A stretch of DNA of 64,000 nt from Paenibacillus sp. NFR01. Lineage in GTDB: Bacteria > Bacillota > Bacilli > Paenibacillales > Paenibacillaceae. The notes below the pieces were generated by a model. It was not told where the DNA came from. It did not search any database and saw only the letters and a program-made list of their open reading frames with translations. Where the stretch lies: the NCBI RefSeq assembly GCF_900111565.1, contig NZ_FOIK01000005.1, forward strand, positions 62,001-126,000. Reading direction: 5' to 3'. Positions 16,128-23,806 of the stretch are shown piece after piece; the first letter of the stretch is position 1, and every line of letters starts with the position of its first letter. The position numbers and the translations under genes are program-made.

Positions 16128-17753
16128 ATGGATACATTGCTTGCATCCGCCGGTCTGGAGCAGCTGACGGCGAGGTTATGGGATATTGAAATTGTCGCCG
16201 GTTCAGCGGGGATCGTGCCGCAATTGACCAACGGCCCGGTGATGCTGGTGCTGTTAAGCGGCAGCGGCAGGCTGAAGCGCGATAAGGATGCCGTGCCTAT
16301 GCGGCGAGACGCGGCGTATTTCACTCCGGCTTACAGTACCTTCGGCTTTGACGAAGTCCGGGAAGGCACGCAGCTGGCGGTTATCCGGTTTGAGCTGTAC
16401 CGGGAGTCCAGCCAAAGCCGGGGTGTGCTGCTGTCTGACCGGGCGCAGCAGCCGGTATTTCAAGCGGAAGGCGTCGCTCTGCGCCCCGCCGGGCGTCTGA
16501 GCGCTTTATGCCGGACGCTCTGGGAACAGCGTCAAAGCCGGGATGCCCTCCTTCGCGGGCGGACCCAGCTGACCTTTCAAGAGCTGCTGTATGAAGTTGT
16601 ACATAACCGGTCCGAACGCTTCGCCGACAAAGGGCTGGATGCCGCAGCGCAGGCTAAAGCCTATATTGATGCGCATTACGGCGAGGACCTGAACATCGAG
16701 CGGCTGGCCGGCATCGTCAAGCTGAGCCCGAAGTCGTTTGCCAATGCCTACAAAAAGCATTACGGCATCAGCGCCCCGGACTATCTGGCCCGGGTGCGGA
16801 TCAGCCGGGCTAAACGGCTGATGCTCGGCTCGGACATGAAACTGAAGGATATCGCCCATGAGGTGGGCTATGAGGATGAATTTTATTTCAGCCGCAAATT
16901 CCGGAAATTGGTTGGCCTCTCCCCCACGGCTTACATCAAGAAACGGAAAACGCGGCTTGCAGTATACGGCTCTCCCGCGCTGCTCGGTTACCTGCTCCCG
17001 CTGAACATCACCCCGGCAGCGGCGCCGCTGCATCCGAAATGGACAGGGTACTATTATAACCAGCTCGGCACCGACATTGCCGTACACTTGGATGCTTTCC
17101 GCAATCAGCAGAACCGGCCGGTTAACCTGCCCGCTCTGGCGGAAGTAAAGCCGGAGCTGATTCTATGCCCTGCCGGATTGGAGCCGAAGGAGAAGGCATC
17201 GTTGTCCGGGCTGGCTGAGCTTTATGAACTGCCGGCGGAGAGCGAGGGCTGGCGCGCGGGCCTGCGAGCCGTAGCGCAGCGGCTGGATGAACGGGAAGAG
17301 GCGGAACGCTTCATCGAGGCTTTTGAATGGAAAGCCGAGCGAATCCGGAAGAAGCTGGCTCCTGTGTTTCGAACCACGCCGCTTCTGCCGCTTCGGCTGC
17401 TGAAGGGGCAGTTTTATGTACACTGCAACCGGGGGATCGCGGATGTGCTGTTTGACAGCCTGGGCGCATCATTGTCCTGCTCGCAGGCGTCCATGCCTTT
17501 TGATGCTCCCATTTCGCTGGAGGAGCTGGATCAAGCGGGAGATGGAATCCTATTGCTGCTGATTTGCCAGGAGACGGAGACGCTGCAGGGCTGGAAGACG
17601 CTCTCCGAGTCGCCGGAATGGCTGTCCTTGCGCGCGGTCCGGGAAAAGCGGGTCCAGATCATTCCTTCCGACCCGTGGAGGGAGTACTCGCCGAGTGCGG
17701 TAGACCGGATGCTGGACAGCGCCGAAGCGCTTTTTGCGGCAAAACGTCCATGA
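16128..17753 (+). CDS. btr: Btr-like AraC regulator fused to a siderophore-binding domain
   Basis: 541 residues: an N-terminal cupin-like segment (1-150), an AraC-type double HTH at about 180-275 (LNIERLAGIVKLSPKSFANAY, then LKDIAHEVGYEDEFYFSRKFRK), and a C-terminal domain at about 280-540 resembling periplasmic iron-siderophore binding proteins (Peripla_BP_2: LPALAEVKPELILCPAGLEP, AQRLDEREEAERFIEAFEWKA). In Bacillus subtilis the same architecture is Btr, which senses ferric bacillibactin and activates the adjacent feu uptake genes. Here feuB- and feuC-like genes follow directly and a perfect Fur box precedes the start. The protein lacks a signal peptide, so it binds the imported siderophore in the cytoplasm. 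The identity of the siderophore is inference. Confidence 0.85.
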   Translation: MDTLLASAGLEQLTARLWDIEIVAGSAGIVPQLTNGPVMLVLLSGSGRLKRDKDAVPMRRDAAYFTPAYSTFGFDEVREGTQLAVIRFELYRESSQSRGVLLSDRAQQPVFQAEGVALRPAGRLSALCRTLWEQRQSRDALLRGRTQLTFQELLYEVVHNRSERFADKGLDAAAQAKAYIDAHYGEDLNIERLAGIVKLSPKSFANAYKKHYGISAPDYLARVRISRAKRLMLGSDMKLKDIAHEVGYEDEFYFSRKFRKLVGLSPTAYIKKRKTRLAVYGSPALLGYLLPLNITPAAAPLHPKWTGYYYNQLGTDIAVHLDAFRNQQNRPVNLPALAEVKPELILCPAGLEPKEKASLSGLAELYELPAESEGWRAGLRAVAQRLDEREEAERFIEAFEWKAERIRKKLAPVFRTTPLLPLRLLKGQFYVHCNRGIADVLFDSLGASLSCSQASMPFDAPISLEELDQAGDGILLLLICQETETLQGWKTLSESPEWLSLRAVREKRVQIIPSDPWREYSPSAVDRMLDSAEALFAAKRP

Positions 17754-17810
17754 TTTCCGGAGGAAATGTCCATGGCCTGCCGCCGGTGGATGCCTTATCA
17801 TCGTTCGTGA

Positions 17811-17825
17811 TGATATTCATTCTCA
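17811..17825. promoter_or_regulatory. Second Fur box, before the permease genes
   Basis: TGATATTCATTCTCA matches the 7-1-7 Fur consensus at 12 of 14 arm positions. It lies 46 bases before the first permease start, so the transport genes probably have their own iron-regulated promoter. Confidence 0.7.
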
Positions 17826-17870
17826 TTTACAGAGGGGTTCATCATCAAACTAGGGATAAGGCGTGTTTTT

Positions 17871-18878
17871 ATGTCCAAAAAAGCGAAGCTTTCGGCATTC
17901 ATCTTGATCATCGCTCCTGTGATTGCACTGCTTTTCGTTGTCGTCTCGGTGCGCTACGGCGCCAAAGAGATTTCCGCTAAGGAGATCTGGGATTCCGTCT
18001 TTCATTTCGACGAGAACAATATCGATCATCAGATTATTAGGATCTCGCGGCTTCCGCGGGTTATCGGCGCCATGCTTATCGGCGTCTTTCTTGCCGTCTC
18101 GGGGGCTTTGATGCAGGGCATCACCCACAATTACCTCGCTTCGCCTTCCATTATGGGCGTCTCCGACGGTTCGGTGTTTCTGGTGACGGTCTGCATGGTC
18201 TTTATGCCGGACAGCGGCTCGGTCAGCCTGATCGCCATATCCATGATTGGTTCGGCCTGCGGCGCAGGCATTGTGTTTGGACTGGCCTGGCTCATTCCGC
18301 GCGGAATGACGCCGGCAAGGCTGGCGATTCTGGGGACGGTCATCGGGACGTTCCTCGGCGGGCTTTCGCAGACGCTGGCCTCGTATTTTCAGGTCTCACT
18401 CGGCGTAAGCCTCTGGTATAATGCCCGACTGCACCAGCTCGATCCCGAACTGATCCGCATTGCCATCCCGTTTGCGCTGGTCGGGCTGGTTCTCGCTGCA
18501 GCCGTCTCCGGCTCGGTCACCGCCGTCTCGCTGGGGGACGATGTGGCGGCCGGTCTGGGCGTGCGCACCAAGCTGGTTAAGGGGCTGGCAATGCTGGCGG
18601 TAGTCATTTTAACCGGGGTATCCGTGGCGCTGGTCGGAAAAATCGCTTTTGTCGGCCTGATCATCCCGCATATCGCCCGGATGTTCGCCGGAGCCGATTA
18701 CCGCTGGATCATTCCGCTGTCGGGTGTGCTTGGGGGATTGTTCCTGCCGCTGTGCGACCTGCTGTCCCGCTTCGTGAATTACCCGTTCGAGACGCCGGTC
18801 GGCGTCGTTACCGCCTTGTTCGGCGTTCCGTTCTTTCTCTATTTGATCCGTACGAGAGGGGATGGGAAAAATGCCTAA
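17871..18878 (+). CDS. feuB: FecCD-family iron-siderophore permease, first subunit
   Basis: 335 residues, largely membrane helices (about ten), with the FecCD hallmarks RLPRVIGAMLIGVFLAVSGALMQGITHN near residue 60 and the C-terminal GKIAFVGLIIPHIAR, which forms the coupling contact with the ATPase. It is one half of a membrane channel importing ferric siderophore. It follows the Btr-like regulator and a Fur box and overlaps the next permease by 8 bases, which suggests coupled translation of the two halves. The gene order matches B. subtilis btr-feuABC-ybbA except that no substrate-binding lipoprotein gene stands between regulator and permease. Confidence 0.9.
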   Translation: MSKKAKLSAFILIIAPVIALLFVVVSVRYGAKEISAKEIWDSVFHFDENNIDHQIIRISRLPRVIGAMLIGVFLAVSGALMQGITHNYLASPSIMGVSDGSVFLVTVCMVFMPDSGSVSLIAISMIGSACGAGIVFGLAWLIPRGMTPARLAILGTVIGTFLGGLSQTLASYFQVSLGVSLWYNARLHQLDPELIRIAIPFALVGLVLAAAVSGSVTAVSLGDDVAAGLGVRTKLVKGLAMLAVVILTGVSVALVGKIAFVGLIIPHIARMFAGADYRWIIPLSGVLGGLFLPLCDLLSRFVNYPFETPVGVVTALFGVPFFLYLIRTRGDGKNA

Positions 18879-19890
18879 CGGCAGCAAATCAAGATTTTGG
18901 CTCGTCATGATCGCTTTGGCGGCCGTCATTCTGGTCGTCGGATATATCAACTTGACCAGCGGTTTGTACGATCTGTCCGTGCGGGAGGTCCTCCGGACGC
19001 TGTTCCGGCTCGACCGTGTCCCTGAGAACGACCTCGTCATTTTCGAGTTCCGCCTGCCGCGGATTGTGCTCAGCCTGCTGGTCGGTTATTCGCTGGGCCT
19101 CGCGGGAGCGGTTATCCAAGGCATTACCCGCAATCCGCTGGCTGATCCCGGTATCCTCGGCATCAATGCCGGGGCGGGAACGGCGGTCGTATTGTTTATG
19201 TTCCTGCTGCAGGGCAGTATGGATGGCACGGGCGGGTCCGCCGTGCTGGCGATGCCGCTGTTCGGGCTGCTGGGCGGGCTGGCGGCAACGGCGCTAATCT
19301 ATGTATTCGCCCGGCATCACGGCGTGATCGAGCCGCAGCGCCTTATTCTGGTCGGCATCGCCATCGCCTCGGGTTTCGGCGCAGTGACGACTTACCTGTC
19401 GCTGAAGATGAATTCGCAGGATTTCGAGAAGGCGGCGGTATGGCTCTCCGGAAGCATCTACAGCGCAAACTGGAAGTTTGTCGTCCTCATGCTGCCGTGG
19501 ATGCTGGTTTTTGTACCGCTGCTGCTGACCCGGTCGAAGGTGCTCGACGTCTTCCAGTTGGAGGAGCAAAGCGTAAGGGGCCTCGGCGTCCGGGTTGAAC
19601 GCGAGCGTAACTTCCTGCTGCTCGGCAGCATCGGACTGGTCAGCGCAAGCGTGTCCGTATCCGGCAGCATCGGCTTTGTCGGGCTGATCGGGCCGCATAT
19701 CGCCCGCAGGCTCGTCGGGCTGCAGCATCGCTGGAGCCTGCCGGTCAGCGGGCTGACGGGAGCGCTAATGGTTGTCGCCGGGGATTATATCGGGCGGACC
19801 CTCTTCGCGCCGACGGAGCTGGCGGCCGGCACCGTTATTTCTTTGATCGGCGTGCCGTATTTTGTATTTTTGCTGATCCGGGCACGCTAA
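18871..19890 (+). CDS. feuC: FecCD-family iron-siderophore permease, second subunit
   Basis: 339 residues, about ten membrane helices, with RLPRIVLSLLVGYSLGLAGAVIQGITRNPLADPGILG and GSIGFVGLIGPHIARRL, both diagnostic of the FecCD family. It pairs with the upstream permease. The ATG at 18871 has GAGGGG eight bases before it; the in-frame ATG at 18862 touches the site and is rejected, leaving an 8-base overlap with the upstream gene. No ATPase is encoded nearby, consistent with Bacillus systems that share one FhuC-type ATPase among several importers. An esterase gene follows after 29 bases. Confidence 0.9.
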   Translation: MPNGSKSRFWLVMIALAAVILVVGYINLTSGLYDLSVREVLRTLFRLDRVPENDLVIFEFRLPRIVLSLLVGYSLGLAGAVIQGITRNPLADPGILGINAGAGTAVVLFMFLLQGSMDGTGGSAVLAMPLFGLLGGLAATALIYVFARHHGVIEPQRLILVGIAIASGFGAVTTYLSLKMNSQDFEKAAVWLSGSIYSANWKFVVLMLPWMLVFVPLLLTRSKVLDVFQLEEQSVRGLGVRVERERNFLLLGSIGLVSASVSVSGSIGFVGLIGPHIARRLVGLQHRWSLPVSGLTGALMVVAGDYIGRTLFAPTELAAGTVISLIGVPYFVFLLIRAR

Positions 19891-19919
19891 GCGCCTAAGA
19901 TACAGGGGGAGCCCAGTCC

Positions 19920-21521
19920 ATGGTAAGGTATATCCAGCACACCGTAGGTGAACGAAAGCTGCGGATTTATTTGCCGCCGTCCTACCAAGATTCGCCGGAA
20001 GTCCGGTATCCGGTCGCTTATGTCCAGGATGGCGGCGATCTGTTTAACAGCCGTCTGAATTATCTGGAGCATTTGTTCCGGCAAGGTAAGCTGGTAGAGA
20101 TGCTTATGGTCGGCATCATGCCCTATAACCGCAACGACGAGTATACGCCGTGGCCTGCGGCTGCCCTGGTCGCGGGCCGCCCGGATTTCGGAGGCGGGGC
20201 AGAGGCTTATATCGACGAAGTGGCGGATAACATCAAGCCCAGCATCGATGAAATGTTCCGGACGAAGCCGGAAGCCGCAAATACGGCGATGATCGGCGGC
20301 TCACTGGGCGGACTGGTCTCGCTGTTCGCCGGATACCGGCGGCCGGAGGTGTTTGGCCGCATCGGCATGCTCTCCGCCTCCTTCTGGTATGAGGGCGTGC
20401 TGGAGGAGATTGCAGCGCGTGGAGCGCTGCCGGAGCCTACCCGCTTCTACCTGTCGGTAGGTACCTGCGAAGGGATCTACAAGAATGGCATCCAGCGGAA
20501 GATGGTGGAGAACACCAGGCAGGTTCATGCCTCCTGGCTGCAGCAGGACGGCGTTGCGGCGCGGATGCGCTTCGTGACCGCGGAAGGCGGCACGCATGAT
20601 CTTCTATGCATGGCCGAGAGGCTGCCGGAAGCGCTGGGGTGGCTGTTCGCGCAGGAGCCTGAACAAGCGGCCGCCGAGACGCTCGATCTGGCCGCCGAAG
20701 AGCAGCCGTTTCGGATTCCCGGGACGAAGCAGTGGACCGTCCACGCCGGACGGAGCGGCGCGGAATACCGCATCTTCGTGTATGTGCCCGAAACGCCTTC
20801 GCCGCCCGGCGGCTACCCGGTGCTGTACGCGCTAGACGGCAACGCTGTCTTCGGCTCTCTGGCCGAAACGATGCGGCTGCAGACGCGGCCGCCGCACGGG
20901 TATGAGCCCGGCGTTATCGTCGGCATCGGCTACCCGGCGGCGGGACCGATCGTCACGGACCGCCGGATGTATGACTATACCGAACCGGCGGATCCGGCCA
21001 GGCTGCCGGTTCGGCCGGACCGCTCGCCCTGGCCGGCGATCGGCGGGGCGGAGGCGTTCCTGGCGTTTATCGAAGAAGAACTGAAGCCGCTGGTGGAACG
21101 CCGCATTCCCGTGGACCGCAGCCGGCAGGCATTATTCGGGCATTCGCTGGGCGGCTGGTTTGCGCTGTACGTGCTCGCGCAGCGGCCGTTGGCCTTCACG
21201 CATTACGCGGCCGGCAGTCCCTCGATCTGGTGGAACAGCTCGTCGCTGCTGGCCCGGCTGCCCCTCAGCCTGTCGCGGCATTTGGCCGAGCAGTCCGAAG
21301 AGGCTGACTTGCCGCCGGTTTCGCTGTATATCGGCATCGGCAGCGAAGAGAAGCCGGCGATGCTCGCCGAAGCGGAGCATCTGGCCGGGCGGCTGGAACC
21401 GCTGCGCGGGCCGGGTTTTGCGTTGACCTACCGCAGATTCGAAGGGGAGGGGCATCTCTCCGTCCTGCCGCCGCTGTTCAGCGGGCTGCTGCGCTTCTGG
21501 CTGAAAGCGCCGGCGCAATAG
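19920..21521 (+). CDS. Tandem esterase: two esterase-fold domains in one chain, probably siderophore hydrolase
   Basis: 533 residues made of two alpha/beta-hydrolase units of the esterase D (PF00756) type. The first (about 1-245) has the nucleophile elbow GGSLGG and a later GGTHD; the second (about 260-533) has YALDGNAVFG, GHSLGG and GEGHLS. Each therefore keeps a plausible Ser and His. In Bacillus the gene at this position, ybbA, encodes a trilactone hydrolase that opens ferric bacillibactin so the iron is released; the second unit here resembles such BesA/IroE enzymes. Relatives are usually single-domain (about 250-300 residues), so this looks like a fusion. AGGGGGAG lies eight bases before the ATG. 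Cytoplasmic, with no signal peptide. Confidence 0.8.
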   Translation: MVRYIQHTVGERKLRIYLPPSYQDSPEVRYPVAYVQDGGDLFNSRLNYLEHLFRQGKLVEMLMVGIMPYNRNDEYTPWPAAALVAGRPDFGGGAEAYIDEVADNIKPSIDEMFRTKPEAANTAMIGGSLGGLVSLFAGYRRPEVFGRIGMLSASFWYEGVLEEIAARGALPEPTRFYLSVGTCEGIYKNGIQRKMVENTRQVHASWLQQDGVAARMRFVTAEGGTHDLLCMAERLPEALGWLFAQEPEQAAAETLDLAAEEQPFRIPGTKQWTVHAGRSGAEYRIFVYVPETPSPPGGYPVLYALDGNAVFGSLAETMRLQTRPPHGYEPGVIVGIGYPAAGPIVTDRRMYDYTEPADPARLPVRPDRSPWPAIGGAEAFLAFIEEELKPLVERRIPVDRSRQALFGHSLGGWFALYVLAQRPLAFTHYAAGSPSIWWNSSSLLARLPLSLSRHLAEQSEEADLPPVSLYIGIGSEEKPAMLAEAEHLAGRLEPLRGPGFALTYRRFEGEGHLSVLPPLFSGLLRFWLKAPAQ

Positions 21522-21543
21522 GTGGTCCCATAGAAATAAGAAG

Positions 21544-21575
21544 AGCAGCGGTTCTCCATAGGGAGGATCACTGCT
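21544..21575 (-). terminator. Hairpin between the esterase and the convergent 127-residue protein
   Basis: AGCAGCGGTTCTCC (21544-21557) pairs with GGAGGATCACTGCT (21562-21575). The U tracts on both sides are imperfect; it could serve both converging transcripts. Confidence 0.5.
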
Positions 21576-21591
21576 TTGCGTTTGGTCTTGG

Positions 21592-21975
21592 CTATTGTTG
21601 ATTGTTCGGTCCCATTAACCCTTTGAGGCCGCTCATAAACGGTTTGATGGTCTTAATCATGCCCCAGCCCATCTTCATGACGGGCATTGCCCTTTGCATA
21701 AAACCGAAAAAACGGAAAGCGCCCCCCAGTGCCCCTATTCCCCCCAGACCGCCACCCGCCCCGAGCAGCGAAAACAGCCCGGATACGGACGCATCCGGCT
21801 TGCCGGAGCGGCTCCGGGTCCGGCGTTTGCCGTAATGCGGCCGGGTCAATACCAGCCCTTCTTCCTTCAATCCGCTGATCCACCCCACATACGTCCGCCC
21901 GTCATGCAGCGTGATGACGACCTTACGGCCTTGCAGCCGTTTGGCCTGATGACGGATTTTTGCCGAATTTCCCAT
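21592..21975 (-). CDS. Unknown protein with LSm/SH3-like N-terminus and Gly-rich hydrophobic tail
   Basis: 127 residues. The first 45 (GRKVVITLHDGRTYVGWISGLKEEGLVL) look like the opening strands of a small beta-barrel of LSm type, where an Arg/Gly-containing turn links strands 1 and 2. Residues 46-62 are basic (RRTRSRSGK), and the rest is glycine-rich and hydrophobic (LLGAGGGLGGIGALGG, then a Met-rich amphipathic part). GAGG sits about nine bases before the ATG. It is divergent from the nuclease-like gene, 139 bp apart, and both proteins carry Gly-rich hydrophobic tails, which may or may not be coincidence. I do not recognise a named family; LSm likeness is a visual impression. Confidence 0.55.
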   Translation of the reverse strand: MGNSAKIRHQAKRLQGRKVVITLHDGRTYVGWISGLKEEGLVLTRPHYGKRRTRSRSGKPDASVSGLFSLLGAGGGLGGIGALGGAFRFFGFMQRAMPVMKMGWGMIKTIKPFMSGLKGLMGPNNQQ

Positions 21976-22114
21976 CGTTCCAGCACCTCGCTGATTGGAT
22001 TTTTTACTTTATTTTACGAAATTTCCGCGGTATTGCCTGTGCATGTATAACAAGCCAAGGTAAAATTGGGAAGATACGCCTAAATTACGGAACATACATA
22101 AGGAGCGTGCAAGC

Positions 22115-23413
22115 ATGTCGTTGGCTGATTTGAGCAAAGCGCTGAAGGATTTAACCACTCTTGTGCAAATTCGGGAGAATACCGGTTTTAATGATGCGGA
22201 AGTTCGGCAGCTGCTGAAGGAGACGGGCTGGAGTCCCGAAGAAGCGGCCGAAAACATGGAGATTTTAGTAAAGGGTGGAGCCGCAGCGGTTTATGCCAAG
22301 GAAGCGATCGCTGAAGGCCTTAAAAACGCGGGACTGCACAACAAGCTCGCCGAAAACCTCGGCAAACTGAATACGATGCGTGGCGGTCCGAAGGGTTTCA
22401 AAGGTTTCGTATTTGAAGAAATGCACGCGACGAGCGAAACGCTTAAAGGGCAGGCGACGACGGTCATTAACAATAACGGAATCGCGGACTTCGCAATCCT
22501 CCAGGCGGACGGCAGCCTGAAATATGCGCAGGCCAAAGTCGGGTATGGTAGCGGCAGCATTGATTTTTCCGCGTATCGGGGACAGACGCTGGTCGTGGAT
22601 AAAGGAAATACAGCCTTGATTGCAAAAGCGAAGGAAGCGGGCCTCGAAGTCGTTGAATCGGATATCAGCGCAAAGGAAGCCGGGAAACTGGCCAAGCAGA
22701 TGCAGATGGAGAGCCGGATTACCGGAAAAGCGAATGCCGTCGCGGTCCCCAAAACGCAGGCAGCGATGAACATCGCCAAAGAGTCACACCGGGCGGGAAT
22801 GCAGTCGGCCCGAACAGGAGGACAATTCGGCGGCGGCTTCAGTTTGGGTTCGAATGCCGTCGATGTACTCACCGGCGACAAAAAAATCGGCGAAGCCGCA
22901 GCCGCCGTTGCCGTGGATACTGCGGTATCCACGGGCATCGGCTACGCCGCCGGCGCGATTGCGACCGCCGTGGGACAGACGGCGGTAGGGACAGCCGTAG
23001 CCGGCACGATCGGCACGGCCACCACTGCCGTCGCGGGCACCGCGTTCGGCGGAGCGGCCATCGCGGCGGGCAGCGCGGTGGTCGGCACGATCGGCGCCGC
23101 CGGCACTGCGGCGGTGACCTCGACGCTGGCGGCCGGCGCAGCCGTCGGCGGCACCGTGGCGGCTGCGGGCACGGCCGTCACTTCGGCGCTCGCCAGCACG
23201 GCGGTCGGCGGCGCCGTAGCCGCAGCCGGCTCGGCGATTGCCGGCACGGCCGTGGGCGGCGCAGCCGTCGCCGCCGGAGCAGCCGCTACCGGAGCTGCGG
23301 TAGCGGCGGGCGGGGCCATTGCGGCAGCGGCCGTAGCCGCGGCACCGGTGGTTGCCGTCGGCGTGGCCGCCGGCGCAATTTTCAAGCTGGGCAAAAAGCT
23401 GTTCAGACGTTAA
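22115..23413 (+). CDS. Putative nuclease-fold/glycine-zipper protein with UBA-like N-terminus (unknown function)
   Basis: 432 residues in four parts. (1) Residues 17-51 (IRENTGFNDAEVRQLLKETG, then WSPEEAAENM) resemble a UBA/EF-Ts N-type three-helix fold. (2) Residues 93-145 read KGFVFEEMHA ... GIADFAIL ... YAQAKVG, spacing Glu101, Asp125 and Gln139-x-Lys141 as in PD-(D/E)XK-type nuclease folds. (3) Residues 205-262 are polar. (4) Residues 263-425 are almost only Ala, Gly, Val, Thr and Ser with GxxxG/AxxxG spacing, as in membrane-inserting glycine zippers, followed by the basic end KLGKKLFRR. AAGGAG lies nine bases before the ATG. Similar layouts occur in toxin-like and defence proteins, but no function is proven. 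The high GC of part 4 follows from its Ala/Gly content. Confidence 0.6.
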   Translation: MSLADLSKALKDLTTLVQIRENTGFNDAEVRQLLKETGWSPEEAAENMEILVKGGAAAVYAKEAIAEGLKNAGLHNKLAENLGKLNTMRGGPKGFKGFVFEEMHATSETLKGQATTVINNNGIADFAILQADGSLKYAQAKVGYGSGSIDFSAYRGQTLVVDKGNTALIAKAKEAGLEVVESDISAKEAGKLAKQMQMESRITGKANAVAVPKTQAAMNIAKESHRAGMQSARTGGQFGGGFSLGSNAVDVLTGDKKIGEAAAAVAVDTAVSTGIGYAAGAIATAVGQTAVGTAVAGTIGTATTAVAGTAFGGAAIAAGSAVVGTIGAAGTAAVTSTLAAGAAVGGTVAAAGTAVTSALASTAVGGAVAAAGSAIAGTAVGGAAVAAGAAATGAAVAAGGAIAAAAVAAAPVVAVGVAAGAIFKLGKKLFRR

Positions 23414-23432
23414 GCCCTTCTGCAATTCAAGA

Positions 23433-23510
23433 GGAAAGGAGGGAGCCTTCGGTGTGTGAGTGGAACGAGATGGTACAGCGGAGCTCGCCAAAGGTTGGCC
23501 CCCTCCTTCC
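23433..23510 (+). repeat. Long-range inverted repeat downstream of the nuclease-like gene
   Basis: GGAAAGGAGGGAGCC (23433-23447) pairs over about 14 bp with GGCCCCCTCCTTCC (23497-23510), one bulge and one mismatch, around a 49-base interior. No U run follows. It could be a structured RNA or a 3' stability element. Confidence 0.5.
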
Positions 23511-23621
23511 CCGCGGATGGAATCGGGGTCTTCCGGCGTATCTCGAAAAAAACAAAAAATAATGCTTGCTCTCCTCCTAAATCCATGATATATTATTTCT
23601 TGTCTTGCAAAACATGAATAT

Positions 23622-23706
<85 letters not shown>

Positions 23707-23729
23707 TCATAGCTTTACCTTGCAGGACA

Positions 23730-23755
23730 GCTCTTCGACTACGAAGAGCCTTTTT
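23730..23755 (+). terminator. Terminator of the tRNA-Leu gene
   Basis: Perfect stem GCTCTTCG (23730-23737) / CGAAGAGC (23742-23749) with loop ACTA, followed by CTTTTT. Confidence 0.9.
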
Positions 23756-23806
23756 CTATTTTAGGGGTATTTTTTCAAAGTCAAACACAAAAGAAGTGAA
23801 AGAGGC

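Noticed and set aside
22942..23394. 150-codon Ala/Pro/Thr-rich minus-strand frame under the glycine-zipper region
   Set aside because: It mirrors the Ala/Gly repeat composition of the plus-strand gene and has no start signal.
22942..23400. Repeats in the Ala/Gly coding segment as a CRISPR-like or transposon repeat
   Set aside because: The similarity follows from simple amino-acid composition; there are no regular spacers or terminal inverted repeats.
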